Source: Neomegalonema perideroedes DSM 15528 (lineage in GTDB: Bacteria > Pseudomonadota > Alphaproteobacteria > Rhodobacterales > Rhodobacteraceae). Taken from it: a stretch of DNA of 64,000 nt. How positions within the stretch are numbered: the first letter of the stretch is position 1; each line of letters opens with the position of its first letter. Of this stretch, positions 7,446 through 16,014 are shown piece after piece. The position numbers and the translations under genes were made by a program. The notes beneath the pieces are model-generated. The model worked only from the letters and a program-made list of their open reading frames with translations, made no database searches and was not told the origin of the DNA. The DNA is taken from assembly GCF_000374145.1 (NCBI RefSeq), contig NZ_KB893663.1:1-64000 (forward strand), written 5' to 3'.

Positions 7446-8265
7446 GAATCCCCTGAGGCGCCGCAAAGCCGTGATCCCGCAAGCCGAGGATCTCGGCGAG
7501 CAGCCCGGCGATCTGAAGCTGAGTCGGCGAGCCATGAGGGTCGGGCAGGAAAAGCGCCTCGCCCGCGGGCCCCCCGACAGGCCCCAGCGTATAGAGCGGA
7601 ACGCGGGTCTCCGCCGCCTCCGGGCCGGAATGCTCGCCTAAATCGCTCATGCCGTGATCCGCCGTCACGAGAAGCGCATAGCCCGCCGCCCGCCAGCGCG
7701 GCGCCCAGCGCGCCAGCAAATCCCCCTGCCTCCGCGCCTTGCGGTCATAGGCTCGCGAAACGCCTCCCGAGCGATGGCCTTCGTCGTCCACGTTCATCGG
7801 ATGGAGCAGCAGCAGATCCGGCTCATGGCGGCGGATCAGATCCTCCGCATCGGCGAAGAGATGGGAATCGGGATAAGCGTCGTCCCAGTAGAAGACGCCA
7901 TGCCGGATCCCGCCCGGATGATCCTCGATCCGCCGATCCTCCGGCGTGAAGGGCGCGCGGTTGAACAGCTCGAACTACCAGCTATAAGCCGCCGCCGCCG
8001 TGACCAATCCCGCCGCCCGCGCCGCCGCGAAGATGTTCGGATGCGGCGAAAGCCTCACGACCTCGTTGCAGGTCGTCCCATGGACCACAGGCGGCAGCCC
8101 CGTCGCGAGGGTCTCGTAGAGCGGCCGCGACAGGGCCGGAAGCGCGCAGCGCAATTCATGGACCTGCGCCTCGCCCGCCGCGACCATCCCCTCAAGCCAG
8201 CCGAGACAGCGCCGCGCCGCGTCATAGCGCAGCCCGTCCAGCACCACGAGAATCGCTTTAGCCAT
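7429..8265 (-). pseudogene. Alkaline phosphatase / nucleotide pyrophosphatase family gene interrupted by one amber codon
   Basis: The frame from ATG 8265 to TGA 7429 (277 sense codons) encodes a type I phosphodiesterase-like protein, broken once by TAG at 7975-7977. The N-terminal part has the metal and nucleophile region (AILVVLDGLRYDAARR; LPPVVHGTTCNE with the catalytic Thr). After the stop the same frame continues with FELFNRAPFTPED, HPMNVDDEGHRSG and TADHGMSDLGEHSG, which hold the remaining metal-binding Asp/His residues. Nothing is missing around the stop, so this is a single nonsense change (for example TGG or CAG to TAG), not a deletion. GGGAGG precedes the ATG. As written, neither half has all metal ligands. 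Recent inactivation, readthrough or a base error are the options. Confidence 0.75.
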
Positions 8266-8466
8266 GGGCGCCTCCCTCTTCGCGCGGCCATCTTCTCCGA
8301 AGCCTGCGGGCGGGGCAATCCGGAGCGCCGAGGCGCGCGCCCGCAAATATCCGAGTGAAAGAATCGGAGTTTTCCCGCGCCCGCCTTTCGGCTAGGAGGA
8401 ACGGGGCCCGCGCGACTCGCCTGAGATTCGGCGCAGACCGCCGCCCCTGCTCAGGAGACTCCGCCC

Positions 8467-9150
8467 ATGCTCGTCGCCATTCCCGATCTGCTCACGCGCG
8501 AGGAGACCGCCTACATCCGCCAGACGCTCGAATCCACGCCTTGGGTCGACGGGCGCGCCACGGCGGGAGATCAGGCGGCGGGGGTGAAGAAGAATCTGCA
8601 AGTGCCGCTGGATTCCCCCATAGGTCAGGAATTGGGGCAGATCGTCTTGCGGGCTCTGGCGCGCAGTCCCGAATTCACCACGGCGGCTTTGCCCGCGCGG
8701 ATTCTGCCGCCCATGTTCAACCGCTATGACGAAGGCATGGCCTTCGGCGCCCATGTCGACGGCTCGATCCGCGCCTTGCCCGGCACCGGCCAGCGCCTGC
8801 GCACGGACGTCTCCTCGACGCTCTTCCTCAGCGATCCCGAAGATTACGACGGCGGCGAATTGGTCGTGCACGACACCTACGGCGAGCATCGGGTGAAGCT
8901 TCCGGCGGGACATCTGGTGGTCTATCCGGCCACGAGCCTGCATTCCGTCACCCCCGTGACGCGAGGCGCCCGCTGGGCCTCCTTCTTCTGGACCCAATCC
9001 ATGATCCGCGACGATTGGCGCCGACATATGCTTTACGATCTCGACCGGGCGATCATGCGGGTGCGCAGCCATATGCCGGATCAAGACCCCGCCGTCAGCG
9101 GACTGACCTCGCATTATCACAACCTCCTGCGCCAATGGGCCGAGGTGTGA
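8467..9150 (+). CDS. PKHD-type Fe(II)/2-oxoglutarate dioxygenase
   Basis: A 227-residue hydroxylase of the PiuC/YbiX type, using Fe(II), 2-oxoglutarate and oxygen. The metal triad is visible: HVD at about 96-98 and a distal His in SLHSVTPV at about 159, followed by an Arg near 169 for 2-oxoglutarate. DDGGEL-type strand [15 protein letters not shown] lies between them. Members are often induced by iron limitation and paired with TonB receptors, but none is here. Its stop overlaps the start of the next gene, so it is coupled to an FMN-dependent alpha-hydroxy-acid dehydrogenase. The substrate is unknown. Confidence 0.9.
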   Translation: MLVAIPDLLTREETAYIRQTLESTPWVDGRATAGDQAAGVKKNLQVPLDSPIGQELGQIVLRALARSPEFTTAALPARILPPMFNRYDEGMAFGAHVDGSIRALPGTGQRLRTDVSSTLFLSDPEDYDGGELVVHDTYGEHRVKLPAGHLVVYPATSLHSVTPVTRGARWASFFWTQSMIRDDWRRHMLYDLDRAIMRVRSHMPDQDPAVSGLTSHYHNLLRQWAEV

Positions 9151-10244
9151 GCGGCTTCCTCATTCCTCCGGACGCGGTTTCGGCGGAGGATTACCGCCGC
9201 CACGCCCAAGCGCGGCTTTCGCCCGAGATCTGGGCCTGGCTCGAAGGCGCGGGCGCCGACGGAATCACCCGCCGCTGGAACCGCGAGGCTTTCGAGGCTC
9301 AAGCCCTCGCGCCGCGCGTCCTCGCCGAGATGGCGGGCGCGAACACATGGTGCGATCTCTTCGGGCGCAGCCTGCCGCATCCTGTCCTCGTCGCGCCTAT
9401 GGCGCATCAGAGGCTTCTCCATCCCGAAGGCGAGGCGGCCATGGCGCTCGGGGCGACGGCGGCGGGCGCGGCCATGGTCGTGAGCTGTCAGGCCAGCCGC
9501 AGCTTCGCCGAGATCGCTAAAGCGGCGCCGGGGGCGGATCTCTGGCTTCAATTGTATCTCCAGCCGGATCGGCTGGCTTCTCTGGATCTGGCGCGACGCG
9601 CGGCGGAGGCGGGATTTCGCGGCGTCCTGCTGACTGTCGACGCCCCCGTCAATGGATTGCGCAATGAAGAGGCCCGGGCGGGTTTCCGTCTCCCGCCAGA
9701 AGCCGCTTCGGCCAATCTCATCGGCCCCCTGCATACGCCTTCGCGGGCGGGACCGGGGGAAAGTCCGGTCTTCAAAGGGATGCTCGACGCCGCCCCGACC
9801 TGGCGCGACGTCGAGGCGCTGAAATCCCGGATCGGCCTGCCGCTGCTGGTGAAGGGGATCCTCCATCCCGCCGACGCGCGGCGCGCTCTGGAGGCGGGCG
9901 CGGACGGGCTCGTGGTCTCGAATCATGGCGGGCGGGTTCTCGACACCGCCCCGGCCAGCCTTGAGGCTCTGCCTTATGTGGCGGCGGAGGTGAAAGGCGC
10001 GGTCCCGATCCTGCTCGACGGCGGGATAAGGCGCGGAACCGACGCGCTCAAGGCTCTGGCTCTGGGGGCCACGGCGGTGATGGTCGGACGGCCCCTGCTC
10101 CATGCGCTGGCGGTGGGCGGAGCCTCGGGCGTCGCGCATCTGCTGACCATCCTGCGCGCCGAATTGGAGACCGCCATGACGCTCACCGGGCGCCGCAGCC
10201 TCGCGGAGATCGACGCCGGAGTCCTCTGGCCGCCGCGGGCTTAA
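9135..10244 (+). CDS. FMN-dependent alpha-hydroxy-acid dehydrogenase/oxidase
   Basis: A protein of about 369 residues in the lactate dehydrogenase (LldD) / glycolate oxidase family, oxidising a 2-hydroxy acid with FMN. The active-site signature [12 protein letters not shown] carries the catalytic His and Arg; [17 protein letters not shown] is the N-terminal flavin-contact strand; [16 protein letters not shown] binds the FMN phosphate. The start is uncertain: ATG 9135 lies inside the preceding gene, while GTG 9147 overlaps that gene's TGA and follows GAGG closely. Either gives the full domain. The tail runs up to the convergent zur stop. The hydroxy acid is not identifiable from sequence. Confidence 0.88.
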   Translation: MGRGVSGFLIPPDAVSAEDYRRHAQARLSPEIWAWLEGAGADGITRRWNREAFEAQALAPRVLAEMAGANTWCDLFGRSLPHPVLVAPMAHQRLLHPEGEAAMALGATAAGAAMVVSCQASRSFAEIAKAAPGADLWLQLYLQPDRLASLDLARRAAEAGFRGVLLTVDAPVNGLRNEEARAGFRLPPEAASANLIGPLHTPSRAGPGESPVFKGMLDAAPTWRDVEALKSRIGLPLLVKGILHPADARRALEAGADGLVVSNHGGRVLDTAPASLEALPYVAAEVKGAVPILLDGGIRRGTDALKALALGATAVMVGRPLLHALAVGGASGVAHLLTILRAELETAMTLTGRRSLAEIDAGVLWPPRA

Positions 10245-10735
10245 GCTCCGGTCGTTTCGGCCTCGGGCCGGGCCGGGCAGCGCGCGCAGAGTCCGCGCAG
10301 CTCCAGCACCGTCTTGGCGGGGCGGAAGCCATGGCTTGAGGCCCAAGTCTTCAAGCCTTGCTCCACCGCCGCCTCGCAAAACTCCTCGACTCCGCCGCAG
10401 GATTCGCAGATCGCGAAGGCCATCAGCCGATGCGCCCCGTCATGGGGGCAGGCGTGGCCGCCATGGCCGCCGCGATGGGCGCAGGCCACAAAGGCGTTGA
10501 GGCTCTCCAGACGATGCGCCAGCCCGAGCGCCGTCAGCTTCTCCAAAGCCCGATAAATCTGCAAAGGCGCGCGCAGGCCCTCGGCGCGCAGCTGATCCAG
10601 CAGCGCATAGGCGCTGAGCGGCGCCTCCGCCTTCTCCAGAGCGCCCAGCACCAGAGCCTGATTTTTCGTCAGATCGGGGGCCCCATGGGCATGGGCGCGG
10701 GCGTGAGCGGCCAAGACTGATCCTCCTGATCTCAT
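10241..10735 (-). CDS. zur: Fur-family zinc uptake regulator
   Basis: A 164-residue Fur-family repressor, most likely Zur: it is divergent from znuCBA with a palindrome between them. It has a winged-helix N-terminal half (about 22-85), then a metal-rich half with HRGGHGGHACPHDGAHR and two CxxC pairs (CESC and CARC) that form the structural zinc site. The extreme N-terminus has an extra His-rich stretch (AHARAHAH). With zinc bound it should repress znuCBA and perhaps itself. Its stop lies within 4 bases of the preceding convergent gene's end. The Fur family is firm; the Zur subtype rests on context and the His/Cys pattern. Confidence 0.9.
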   Translation of the reverse strand: MRSGGSVLAAHARAHAHGAPDLTKNQALVLGALEKAEAPLSAYALLDQLRAEGLRAPLQIYRALEKLTALGLAHRLESLNAFVACAHRGGHGGHACPHDGAHRLMAFAICESCGGVEEFCEAAVEQGLKTWASSHGFRPAKTVLELRGLCARCPARPEAETTGA

Positions 10736-10763
10736 CCGAAAAGCGGATTTCGGGCTTGCGGCT

Positions 10764-10783
10764 TCATATGTAATAACATATCA
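10764..10783. promoter_or_regulatory. Zur-box-like palindrome between zur and znuC
   Basis: TCATATGTAATAACATATCA is a near-perfect 20-bp inverted repeat (arms TgATATG / CATATcA) in the only AT-rich spot of the zur-znuC intergenic region. Its spacing and core match the AT-rich palindromes bound by alphaproteobacterial Zur. It would control both directions. Confidence 0.75.
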
Positions 10784-10817
10784 AACTCCTTCAAGCCGAT
10801 CCAGCCGAGCGCCTCAT

Positions 10818-11630
10818 ATGATCCAGACCGCCCCGACCTGCCTCAGCTTCAAGGATTTGACGCTCGGCTACAAGAGCCATCCGGCCGTCCATCATCTTTC
10901 GGGCGATCTGCGCAAGGGCTCCCTGACCGCCGTGGTGGGGGCCAACGGCTCGGGAAAATCCACTTTGCTTAAAGGGATCGTCGGGCTGCTCAAGCCGATC
11001 TCGGGGCGCGTGGCCCGCGCGCCGGGGCTCAAGATCGCCTATCTGCCGCAGCGCTCCGAGATCGATCCGACCTTTCCGGCGCAATTGCGCGATCTGGTGG
11101 GACTCGGGCTCTGGCCGAAGCGCGGATTGCTGGGGCGCCGGCGCCCTGAGGACGAAGCCGCTCTTTCGGAGGCTCTGCGGGCGGTGGGGCTGGCGGGCTT
11201 CGAGCGCCGCGCCCTCGACACGCTTTCGGGCGGACAATTGCAGCGCGCGCTCTTCGCCCGGACGATCCTTCAAGAGGCGGATCTGATCCTCCTCGACGAG
11301 CCTTTCAACGCCGTGGATTCGCGGACCATCTCGGATTTGATGGGCCAGATCCTCCGCTGGCGCGACGAAGGCCGCACGGTCATGGCGGTGATCCATGATC
11401 TGGAGCTGGTCCGGGCGCAATTCCCGGAGGCTCTGCTCATGGCGCGGCGCCCGGTGGCTTGGGGTCCGACGCGCGAGGTCCTGCGGGCGGAGAATCTGCT
11501 CAAGGCCCGCCGCTTCTCCGAGGCTTGGGACGACGCCGCGCCTTGGTGCGCCCCGGATTTCGACGCGGAGGCCGCCCATGGCCGCGACCACGACCACGCG
11601 CATGACCATGACCATCGGGGGGCGGCGTGA
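10818..11630 (+). CDS. znuC: Zinc ABC importer ATPase with His-rich tail
   Basis: A 270-residue ATPase of the high-affinity zinc importer. Walker A GANGSGKST, signature LSGGQLQR, Walker B LILLDEPFNAVD and the switch His (VIHD) are present. The last 20 residues (251-270) are a HxH-rich tail, DHDHAHDHDH, unusual for a cytosolic ATPase and likely able to bind zinc. First gene of znuCBA, it starts 35 bases from the Zur-like palindrome and overlaps znuB by 4 bases. Confidence 0.93.
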   Translation: MIQTAPTCLSFKDLTLGYKSHPAVHHLSGDLRKGSLTAVVGANGSGKSTLLKGIVGLLKPISGRVARAPGLKIAYLPQRSEIDPTFPAQLRDLVGLGLWPKRGLLGRRRPEDEAALSEALRAVGLAGFERRALDTLSGGQLQRALFARTILQEADLILLDEPFNAVDSRTISDLMGQILRWRDEGRTVMAVIHDLELVRAQFPEALLMARRPVAWGPTREVLRAENLLKARRFSEAWDDAAPWCAPDFDAEAAHGRDHDHAHDHDHRGAA

Positions 11631-12505
11631 TCGCTCTGCTCCATGAGATTCTGATCCAGCCTTTCGCCGAATTCGCCTTCATGCGGCGGGCTTTGCTCGG
11701 CTCCCTGCTGCTGGCGCTGAGCGCCTGTCCAGTGGGGGTCTTCCTCATGCTGCGCGGCATGAGTCTGGCGGGCGACGCCATGGCGCACGCCATTTTGCCC
11801 GGCGCGGCGGCGGGCTTCCTGCTCTATGGGCTGGAGATCCTGCCGATGACCGTCGGCGGCCTGATCGCGGGGGCTCTGGTGGCTCTGGGCGCGGGCGCGG
11901 TCTCGCGGCTGACGATCCAGAAGGAAGACGCCTCCATGGCGGCCTTTTATCTGATTTCGCTGGCTTTAGGCGTCTGCCTGATCTCGCTGCGCGGATCGAG
12001 CGTGGACTTGAGCAACGTGCTCTTCGGCGCGGTTCTGGCGCTGAACGACGAGGCCCTGCGGCTGATCTCCGGGATTTGCGCGACGACGCTGATCGCGCTG
12101 GCGGTCTTCTGGCGGGCGCTGGCGGCGGATTCCCTCGACCCCTTGTTTCTGCGCTCGGTCTCGAAGATCGGAGCGCCGGCCCATTTCATCTTTCTCGGGC
12201 TGGCGGTGCTGAACATGGTCGGCGGATTTCAGGCCCTCGGGACGCTGCTGTCGGTCGGGCTGATGATGCTGCCCGCCGCCGCCGCGAGATTCTGGGCCTC
12301 AAGGCTCTTTCCCATGGCCGCTCTGGCGGTGGGGATCGGCATGGTCTCCTCCTATGCGGGGCTTTTGCTCTCCTATCATCTGGAATGGCCTTCCGGCCCG
12401 GCCATCGTGCTCTCGGCCGGAGCGGTTTACCTTCTCTCACTGATCGCGGGGCCGCGCGGCCTGATCTCCACGCATCTGCGCGCCCGCAGCCATCGCTCGG
12501 CCTGA
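11627..12505 (+). CDS. znuB: Zinc ABC importer permease
   Basis: A 292-residue inner-membrane permease of the ABC-3 (Zn/Mn) family with about eight hydrophobic helices. PVGVFLMLRGMSLAGDAMAH is the family's first-helix signature, and GAAAGFLLYG follows. The start is GTG at 11627, overlapping the znuC TGA (GTGA), so translation is coupled. A binding-protein gene follows 27 bases downstream. With ZnuC and ZnuA it forms the zinc importer expected to be repressed by Zur in zinc sufficiency. Confidence 0.93.
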   Translation: MIALLHEILIQPFAEFAFMRRALLGSLLLALSACPVGVFLMLRGMSLAGDAMAHAILPGAAAGFLLYGLEILPMTVGGLIAGALVALGAGAVSRLTIQKEDASMAAFYLISLALGVCLISLRGSSVDLSNVLFGAVLALNDEALRLISGICATTLIALAVFWRALAADSLDPLFLRSVSKIGAPAHFIFLGLAVLNMVGGFQALGTLLSVGLMMLPAAAARFWASRLFPMAALAVGIGMVSSYAGLLLSYHLEWPSGPAIVLSAGAVYLLSLIAGPRGLISTHLRARSHRSA

Positions 12506-12532
12506 TCTCTCCCCTTTTTCGAGGATTCCCCC

Positions 12533-13486
12533 ATGCCTCCCATGCGTCTGACTCTCGCCTGCGGCTTTTACGTTATAACATCTCTATTCGCCGCGCCTCT
12601 GGCCGCTCAGGAGGTCAAGGCCGTGGCGAGCTTCTCCATCCTCGCCGATTTCGTGAAGCAGGTCGGCGGCGAGCGCGTGGGCGTTCAGGCTCTGGTGGGG
12701 CCGGACGGCGACGCCCATAATTACGAGCCCCGCCCCGCCGACGCGGCGGCTCTGGCGCGGGCCGACGTGGTTTTCGTCAATGGTCTGGGCTTCGAGGGCT
12801 TTCTGGACCGTCTGGTGGCGGCGAGCGAAACCAAGGCGCCGGTGGTCGTCGCCTCGGAGGGCGTGGAGGTCGTCGAGGCCGAAGAGGACCATGATCATGA
12901 CCACGACCATGATCACGAAAGCCACGCGGAGGACCACGCCCACGACCATCACGATCATGGCCCGCTGGATCCGCATGCTTGGCAATCCGTCGCCGACGCT
13001 CGAATTTACGTGGAGAACATCCGCAAGGGGCTCTGCGCCGCCGATCCCGAGGGCTGCCCCGGCTACGAGGCCCGCGCCGCCGCCTATGACGAAAAACTCG
13101 CGGCTCTGGACGCCGAATTGCGCGCCGAATTCGCCGCTCTGCCGGAGGCCCGCCGCCGGGTGATCGTCTCGCATGACGCCTTCGCCTATTTCGGCCAAGC
13201 CTATGGCCTGACCTTCCTCGCGGCGCAGGGACGCTCCGCCGAGGCGGCGCCCTCCGCGGCGCAGATCGCGGCGCTGATCCGTCAGGCCCGCGCGGAGAAG
13301 GCCGCCGCCATCTTCGTCGAAAACATCTCAGATCCCCGGCTCGTGGAGCGGGTGGCCGCCGAAACCGGCCTGAAGGTCGGCGGGCGGCTTTACTCCGACG
13401 CCTTGTCCGGGCCTCAGGGCGCGGCGCCGGACTACCTCTCCATGATGCGCGCCAACGCGGAGACTTTGCTCAAGGCCCTGAAATAA
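12533..13486 (+). CDS. znuA: Periplasmic zinc-binding protein
   Basis: A 317-residue cluster A-I solute-binding protein that captures zinc in the periplasm. The signal peptide is about residues 1-25 (cleavage near APLAAQ). Metal ligands are expected at His in DGDAHNYEP (about 62), His in LDPHAW (about 148), His in IVSHDAF and a C-terminal Asp in LYSDALSG. A His/Asp-rich loop lies at about 118-142 (repeated DHDH), typical of ZnuA. Rare codons GTT ATA ACA TCT CTA in the signal peptide coincide with a second Zur-like motif. It is the last gene of znuCBA. Confidence 0.94.
   Translation: MPPMRLTLACGFYVITSLFAAPLAAQEVKAVASFSILADFVKQVGGERVGVQALVGPDGDAHNYEPRPADAAALARADVVFVNGLGFEGFLDRLVAASETKAPVVVASEGVEVVEAEEDHDHDHDHDHESHAEDHAHDHHDHGPLDPHAWQSVADARIYVENIRKGLCAADPEGCPGYEARAAAYDEKLAALDAELRAEFAALPEARRRVIVSHDAFAYFGQAYGLTFLAAQGRSAEAAPSAAQIAALIRQARAEKAAAIFVENISDPRLVERVAAETGLKVGGRLYSDALSGPQGAAPDYLSMMRANAETLLKALK
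12566..12585. promoter_or_regulatory. Zur-box-like motif inside the znuA signal-peptide codons
   Basis: TTTTACGTTATAACATCTCT matches the zur-znuC palindrome at 14 of 20 positions, including the whole ATAACAT core, and has its own GTTATAAC dyad. It falls 33 bases inside znuA and is built from codons (ATA, CTA) that are rare in this GC-rich sequence. It could give znuA separate zinc control or be a chance AT-rich patch. Confidence 0.4.
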
Positions 13487-13569
13487 GCTTTTGCGCTTTT
13501 CACGGCTGACAGCCTTCGATTTCCGGCGCAGGATCGCCCCGAAGCTTAATTTTGGGGAGGCTCTGCGCC

Positions 13570-14397
13570 ATGTGCCACGCCTGCGTGATGGACTCCGTTC
13601 AGCGTCAATTGCTCGACCGCCGCCGCCTGCTCAAGGCCGCCGCGGGCTTCGGACTCGGAGGCGCGGCTTTCGCGGCCGGAATCCCGGCGCCCGCCCGCGC
13701 CCAGCCTGCGGCGACAGGGCGGGTGGTCGACCTCACCCATACGCTTTTTCCCGATTTCCCCGCCTTCGACGAAGGCCCGCAATTCGCGCTGGAGAAGAAA
13801 TTCGACCTCGCGAAGGACGGCTATAACCTCCACATCATCCGCGTGAACGAGCATGTGGGCACGCATCTGGACGCGCCTCTGCATTTCTCCGCCGATGGAA
13901 TCTCGGTCGCCGAGATCCCGGTGGAGCGCCTTGTGGCGCCTCTCGCGGTGCTGGATCTGCGCGCCCGCGCCGCCGAGGATCCGGATGCGCAAGTCACGCC
14001 CGACGACGTGAAGGCTTGGATCGCCGAATATGGCGAGCTTCCGGCGGGCGCCTGCGTGGCGCTGCTCTCAGGCTGGGATTCCCGCGTGGCGGAGGGAACC
14101 TTCAAAAATCTCGACGCGGAAGGCCGCATGCGCTTCCCCGGCTTCCATCCCGAGGCCGTCGCCTATCTGCTCGAGGAGACCGAGGCGGGCGGAATCGCGG
14201 TGGACACCCTCTCGCTGGATCATGGCCTCTCGCCGGATTTCGCGACTCATCGCGATTGGCTCGGCGCGGGACGCTGGGGACTCGAATGCGCGGCCAATCT
14301 CGCGGAGCTTCCGGCCTCGGGCGCGACCATCGTCGTCGGGGCGCCGAAATTCCAGGGCGGCACCGGCGGACCCACCCGCGCCATAGCTCTGATCTGA
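13570..14397 (+). CDS. Exported cyclase / kynurenine formamidase-like metal hydrolase
   Basis: A 275-residue member of the cyclase family (metal-dependent hydrolases including kynurenine formamidase). The family signature HVGTHLDAPLHF binds the metal. The N-terminus (MCHACVMDSV, then DRRRLLKAAAGFGLGGAAF) looks like a twin-arginine signal, so the folded protein is probably exported to the periplasm. ATG 13570 is chosen because GGGGAGG ends 9 bases upstream; a TTG 18 bases earlier lies on that ribosome site. It is the first gene of a three-gene operon with a carboxymuconolactone-decarboxylase-like protein and a quinone oxidoreductase. The substrate is unknown. Confidence 0.87.
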   Translation: MCHACVMDSVQRQLLDRRRLLKAAAGFGLGGAAFAAGIPAPARAQPAATGRVVDLTHTLFPDFPAFDEGPQFALEKKFDLAKDGYNLHIIRVNEHVGTHLDAPLHFSADGISVAEIPVERLVAPLAVLDLRARAAEDPDAQVTPDDVKAWIAEYGELPAGACVALLSGWDSRVAEGTFKNLDAEGRMRFPGFHPEAVAYLLEETEAGGIAVDTLSLDHGLSPDFATHRDWLGAGRWGLECAANLAELPASGATIVVGAPKFQGGTGGPTRAIALI

Positions 14398-14406
14398 GGA
14401 GGCTTC

Positions 14407-14823
14407 ATGTCCACCGTCTCGCCCCCGGCGAATCCGGAATCCGATCCGCGCGTGAAGGCCGTCTTCGACGACATCCGCGCCACGCGCGGCGATGACTTCA
14501 TCAACAACGTCTGGCGCTATCTGGCCTTTGATCCGCAGCTTCTGGAGGAGATGTGGCGCGACGTGAAAAGCGTCATGGCGACGCCGACGCTGCTCGATCC
14601 GAAGACCAAGGAATTGATTTACGCCGCCGTCTCCATCGCCAATAACTGCGAATATTGCGTGCATTCGCATCTGGCGGCGGCCCGCGCCAAAGGCGCCAGC
14701 GAGGCCGAAATCGCCGAGCTGATCCGCATCGTCTCCACCGCCGGGCGCACGAATCACATCCTCAACGCGATCCGCCCCCCGGTGGACGCGGCCTTTCTCG
14801 CACAGGAGCCCCCTCATGGCTGA
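14407..14823 (+). CDS. Carboxymuconolactone decarboxylase / AhpD-like protein
   Basis: A 138-residue all-helical protein of the CMD/AhpD family. NNCEYCVHSHLAAARAKGAS contains the CxxC and downstream His that act as the redox centre in AhpD-type members, so a peroxidase-linked or thiol redox role is more likely than ring decarboxylation. GAGGAGG overlaps the preceding stop, and the 3' end overlaps the next start by 8 bases, so the three genes are co-translated. The cytoplasmic location and lack of a signal contrast with the exported cyclase upstream. The substrate is unknown. Confidence 0.88.
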   Translation: MSTVSPPANPESDPRVKAVFDDIRATRGDDFINNVWRYLAFDPQLLEEMWRDVKSVMATPTLLDPKTKELIYAAVSIANNCEYCVHSHLAAARAKGASEAEIAELIRIVSTAGRTNHILNAIRPPVDAAFLAQEPPHG

Positions 14824-15802
14824 GGCCTATCGCATCGTCGCGCGCCATCCCGGCGGTCCCGAAGTCTTCGCGCGCGAGGAGATCACGCCGCCTCAGCCCG
14901 GCCCCGGCGAAGTCGCCTTGCGTCAGACGGCGGTGGGGGTGAACTTCATCGACATTTATCTGCGCACCGGGCTTTACCCTTGGCCGCCCAACGAGCAGAC
15001 GAACCATGTCCTCGGTTCGGAGGGCGCGGGCGTGGTCGAGGCCGTCGGCCCGGGCGTGACCGAGTTCAAACCCGGCGACCGCGTCGCTTACGGAACGGCG
15101 CGCGGCGCCTTCGCGAGCCATCGCGTGGTCCCGGCCGCAGCGCTGGTCCCCCTGCCCGCCTCCATTTCGGACGAAGTCGCGGCGGCGATCATGCTCAAGG
15201 GCCTGACGGCCTATTATCTCATCCACCAGAGCCACCCGGTTCAGGCGGGCGAGACGGTGCTCGTCCATGCGGCGGCGGGCGGCGTGGGGCAGATTCTCGG
15301 GCCTTGGCTGAAGCTGAAGGGCGTCAAGGCCATAGGCACGGCGGGCGGCCCGGAGAAGGTCGCGCTGTTGAGCGGCCTCGGCTACGCCGAAGCCGTCGAC
15401 TATCGCAGCGAGGATTTCGTCGCCCGCGTGAAGGAGATCACCGGCGGCGCAGGCGTGGCGGCGGTCTACGACAGCGTCGGCAAGGACACCATCCTCGGCT
15501 CGGCGGCGGCGCTGAAGCCCTTCGGAACTCTGGTGAGCTTCGGGCAATCCTCCGGCACGCCCGATAATTTCCGCATCGCGCATCTGGCGCCTTCGGGCGG
15601 CTCGGTGACGCGCCCGACGCTGTTTCATTTCGCCTCTTCGCGGGACTGGCTGCTCAAGGCCTCGGCGGCGCTGTTCGAGGCGGTGGGCTCTGGCGCGATT
15701 CCGGCGCGCATCGACTCGGTGCGGCCGCTGGAGGAGATCGGCGCGGTTCAGACCGACCTCGCCGCGCGGCGCACCGTGGGCGCGACCGTGCTGAAGCCTT
15801 AA
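14816..15802 (+). CDS. NADPH:quinone oxidoreductase (zeta-crystallin type)
   Basis: A 328-residue zinc-free medium-chain reductase. NFIDIYLRTGLY and the Rossmann motif HAAAGGVGQ (about 157-165) are typical of Qor-like quinone/enal reductases using NADPH; the zinc ligands of alcohol dehydrogenases are missing. The start lies 8 bases inside the preceding CMD gene. It is the last gene of the operon, and the hairpin at 15906 follows. With the CMD protein it suggests handling of an electrophilic or redox-active compound, but the pathway is not known. Family firm; qor orthology not claimed. Confidence 0.9.
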   Translation: MAEAYRIVARHPGGPEVFAREEITPPQPGPGEVALRQTAVGVNFIDIYLRTGLYPWPPNEQTNHVLGSEGAGVVEAVGPGVTEFKPGDRVAYGTARGAFASHRVVPAAALVPLPASISDEVAAAIMLKGLTAYYLIHQSHPVQAGETVLVHAAAGGVGQILGPWLKLKGVKAIGTAGGPEKVALLSGLGYAEAVDYRSEDFVARVKEITGGAGVAAVYDSVGKDTILGSAAALKPFGTLVSFGQSSGTPDNFRIAHLAPSGGSVTRPTLFHFASSRDWLLKASAALFEAVGSGAIPARIDSVRPLEEIGAVQTDLAARRTVGATVLKP

Positions 15803-15905
15803 ACGCATACGCGCGCGGCGCCTCCGCCCTTCCGGACGAAGACGCCGCGCTGACGCCCCCCGGCGTCCGCCGCTCCCCCGAGGAGGAGAGAGCGGCGATC
15901 CCTTG

Positions 15906-15930
15906 CGGATCCGCCTTCGCGGCGGATCCG
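15906..15930 (+). terminator. Hairpin after the cyclase operon
   Basis: CGGATCCGCC and GGCGGATCCG form a perfect 10-bp stem with loop TTCGC about 100 bases after the oxidoreductase stop. There is no clear U-tract, so termination is likely only partly intrinsic. It also lies 85 bases beyond the end of the convergent TetR gene. Confidence 0.5.
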
Positions 15931-16014
15931 GCTGATGTCATGTTCTGCGCGCGGCCCGCGAAGCCGCTCCGGCTGCGCGAAGACGCTTCAGGCTTTGCAG
16001 GTTTCGCGCCAGCC

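Noticed and set aside
7975-7977. Amber codon read as a nonstandard amino acid
   Set aside because: TAG is a normal stop in this genome (pyrE and the repeat-ended genes), and no recoding element is visible next to it.
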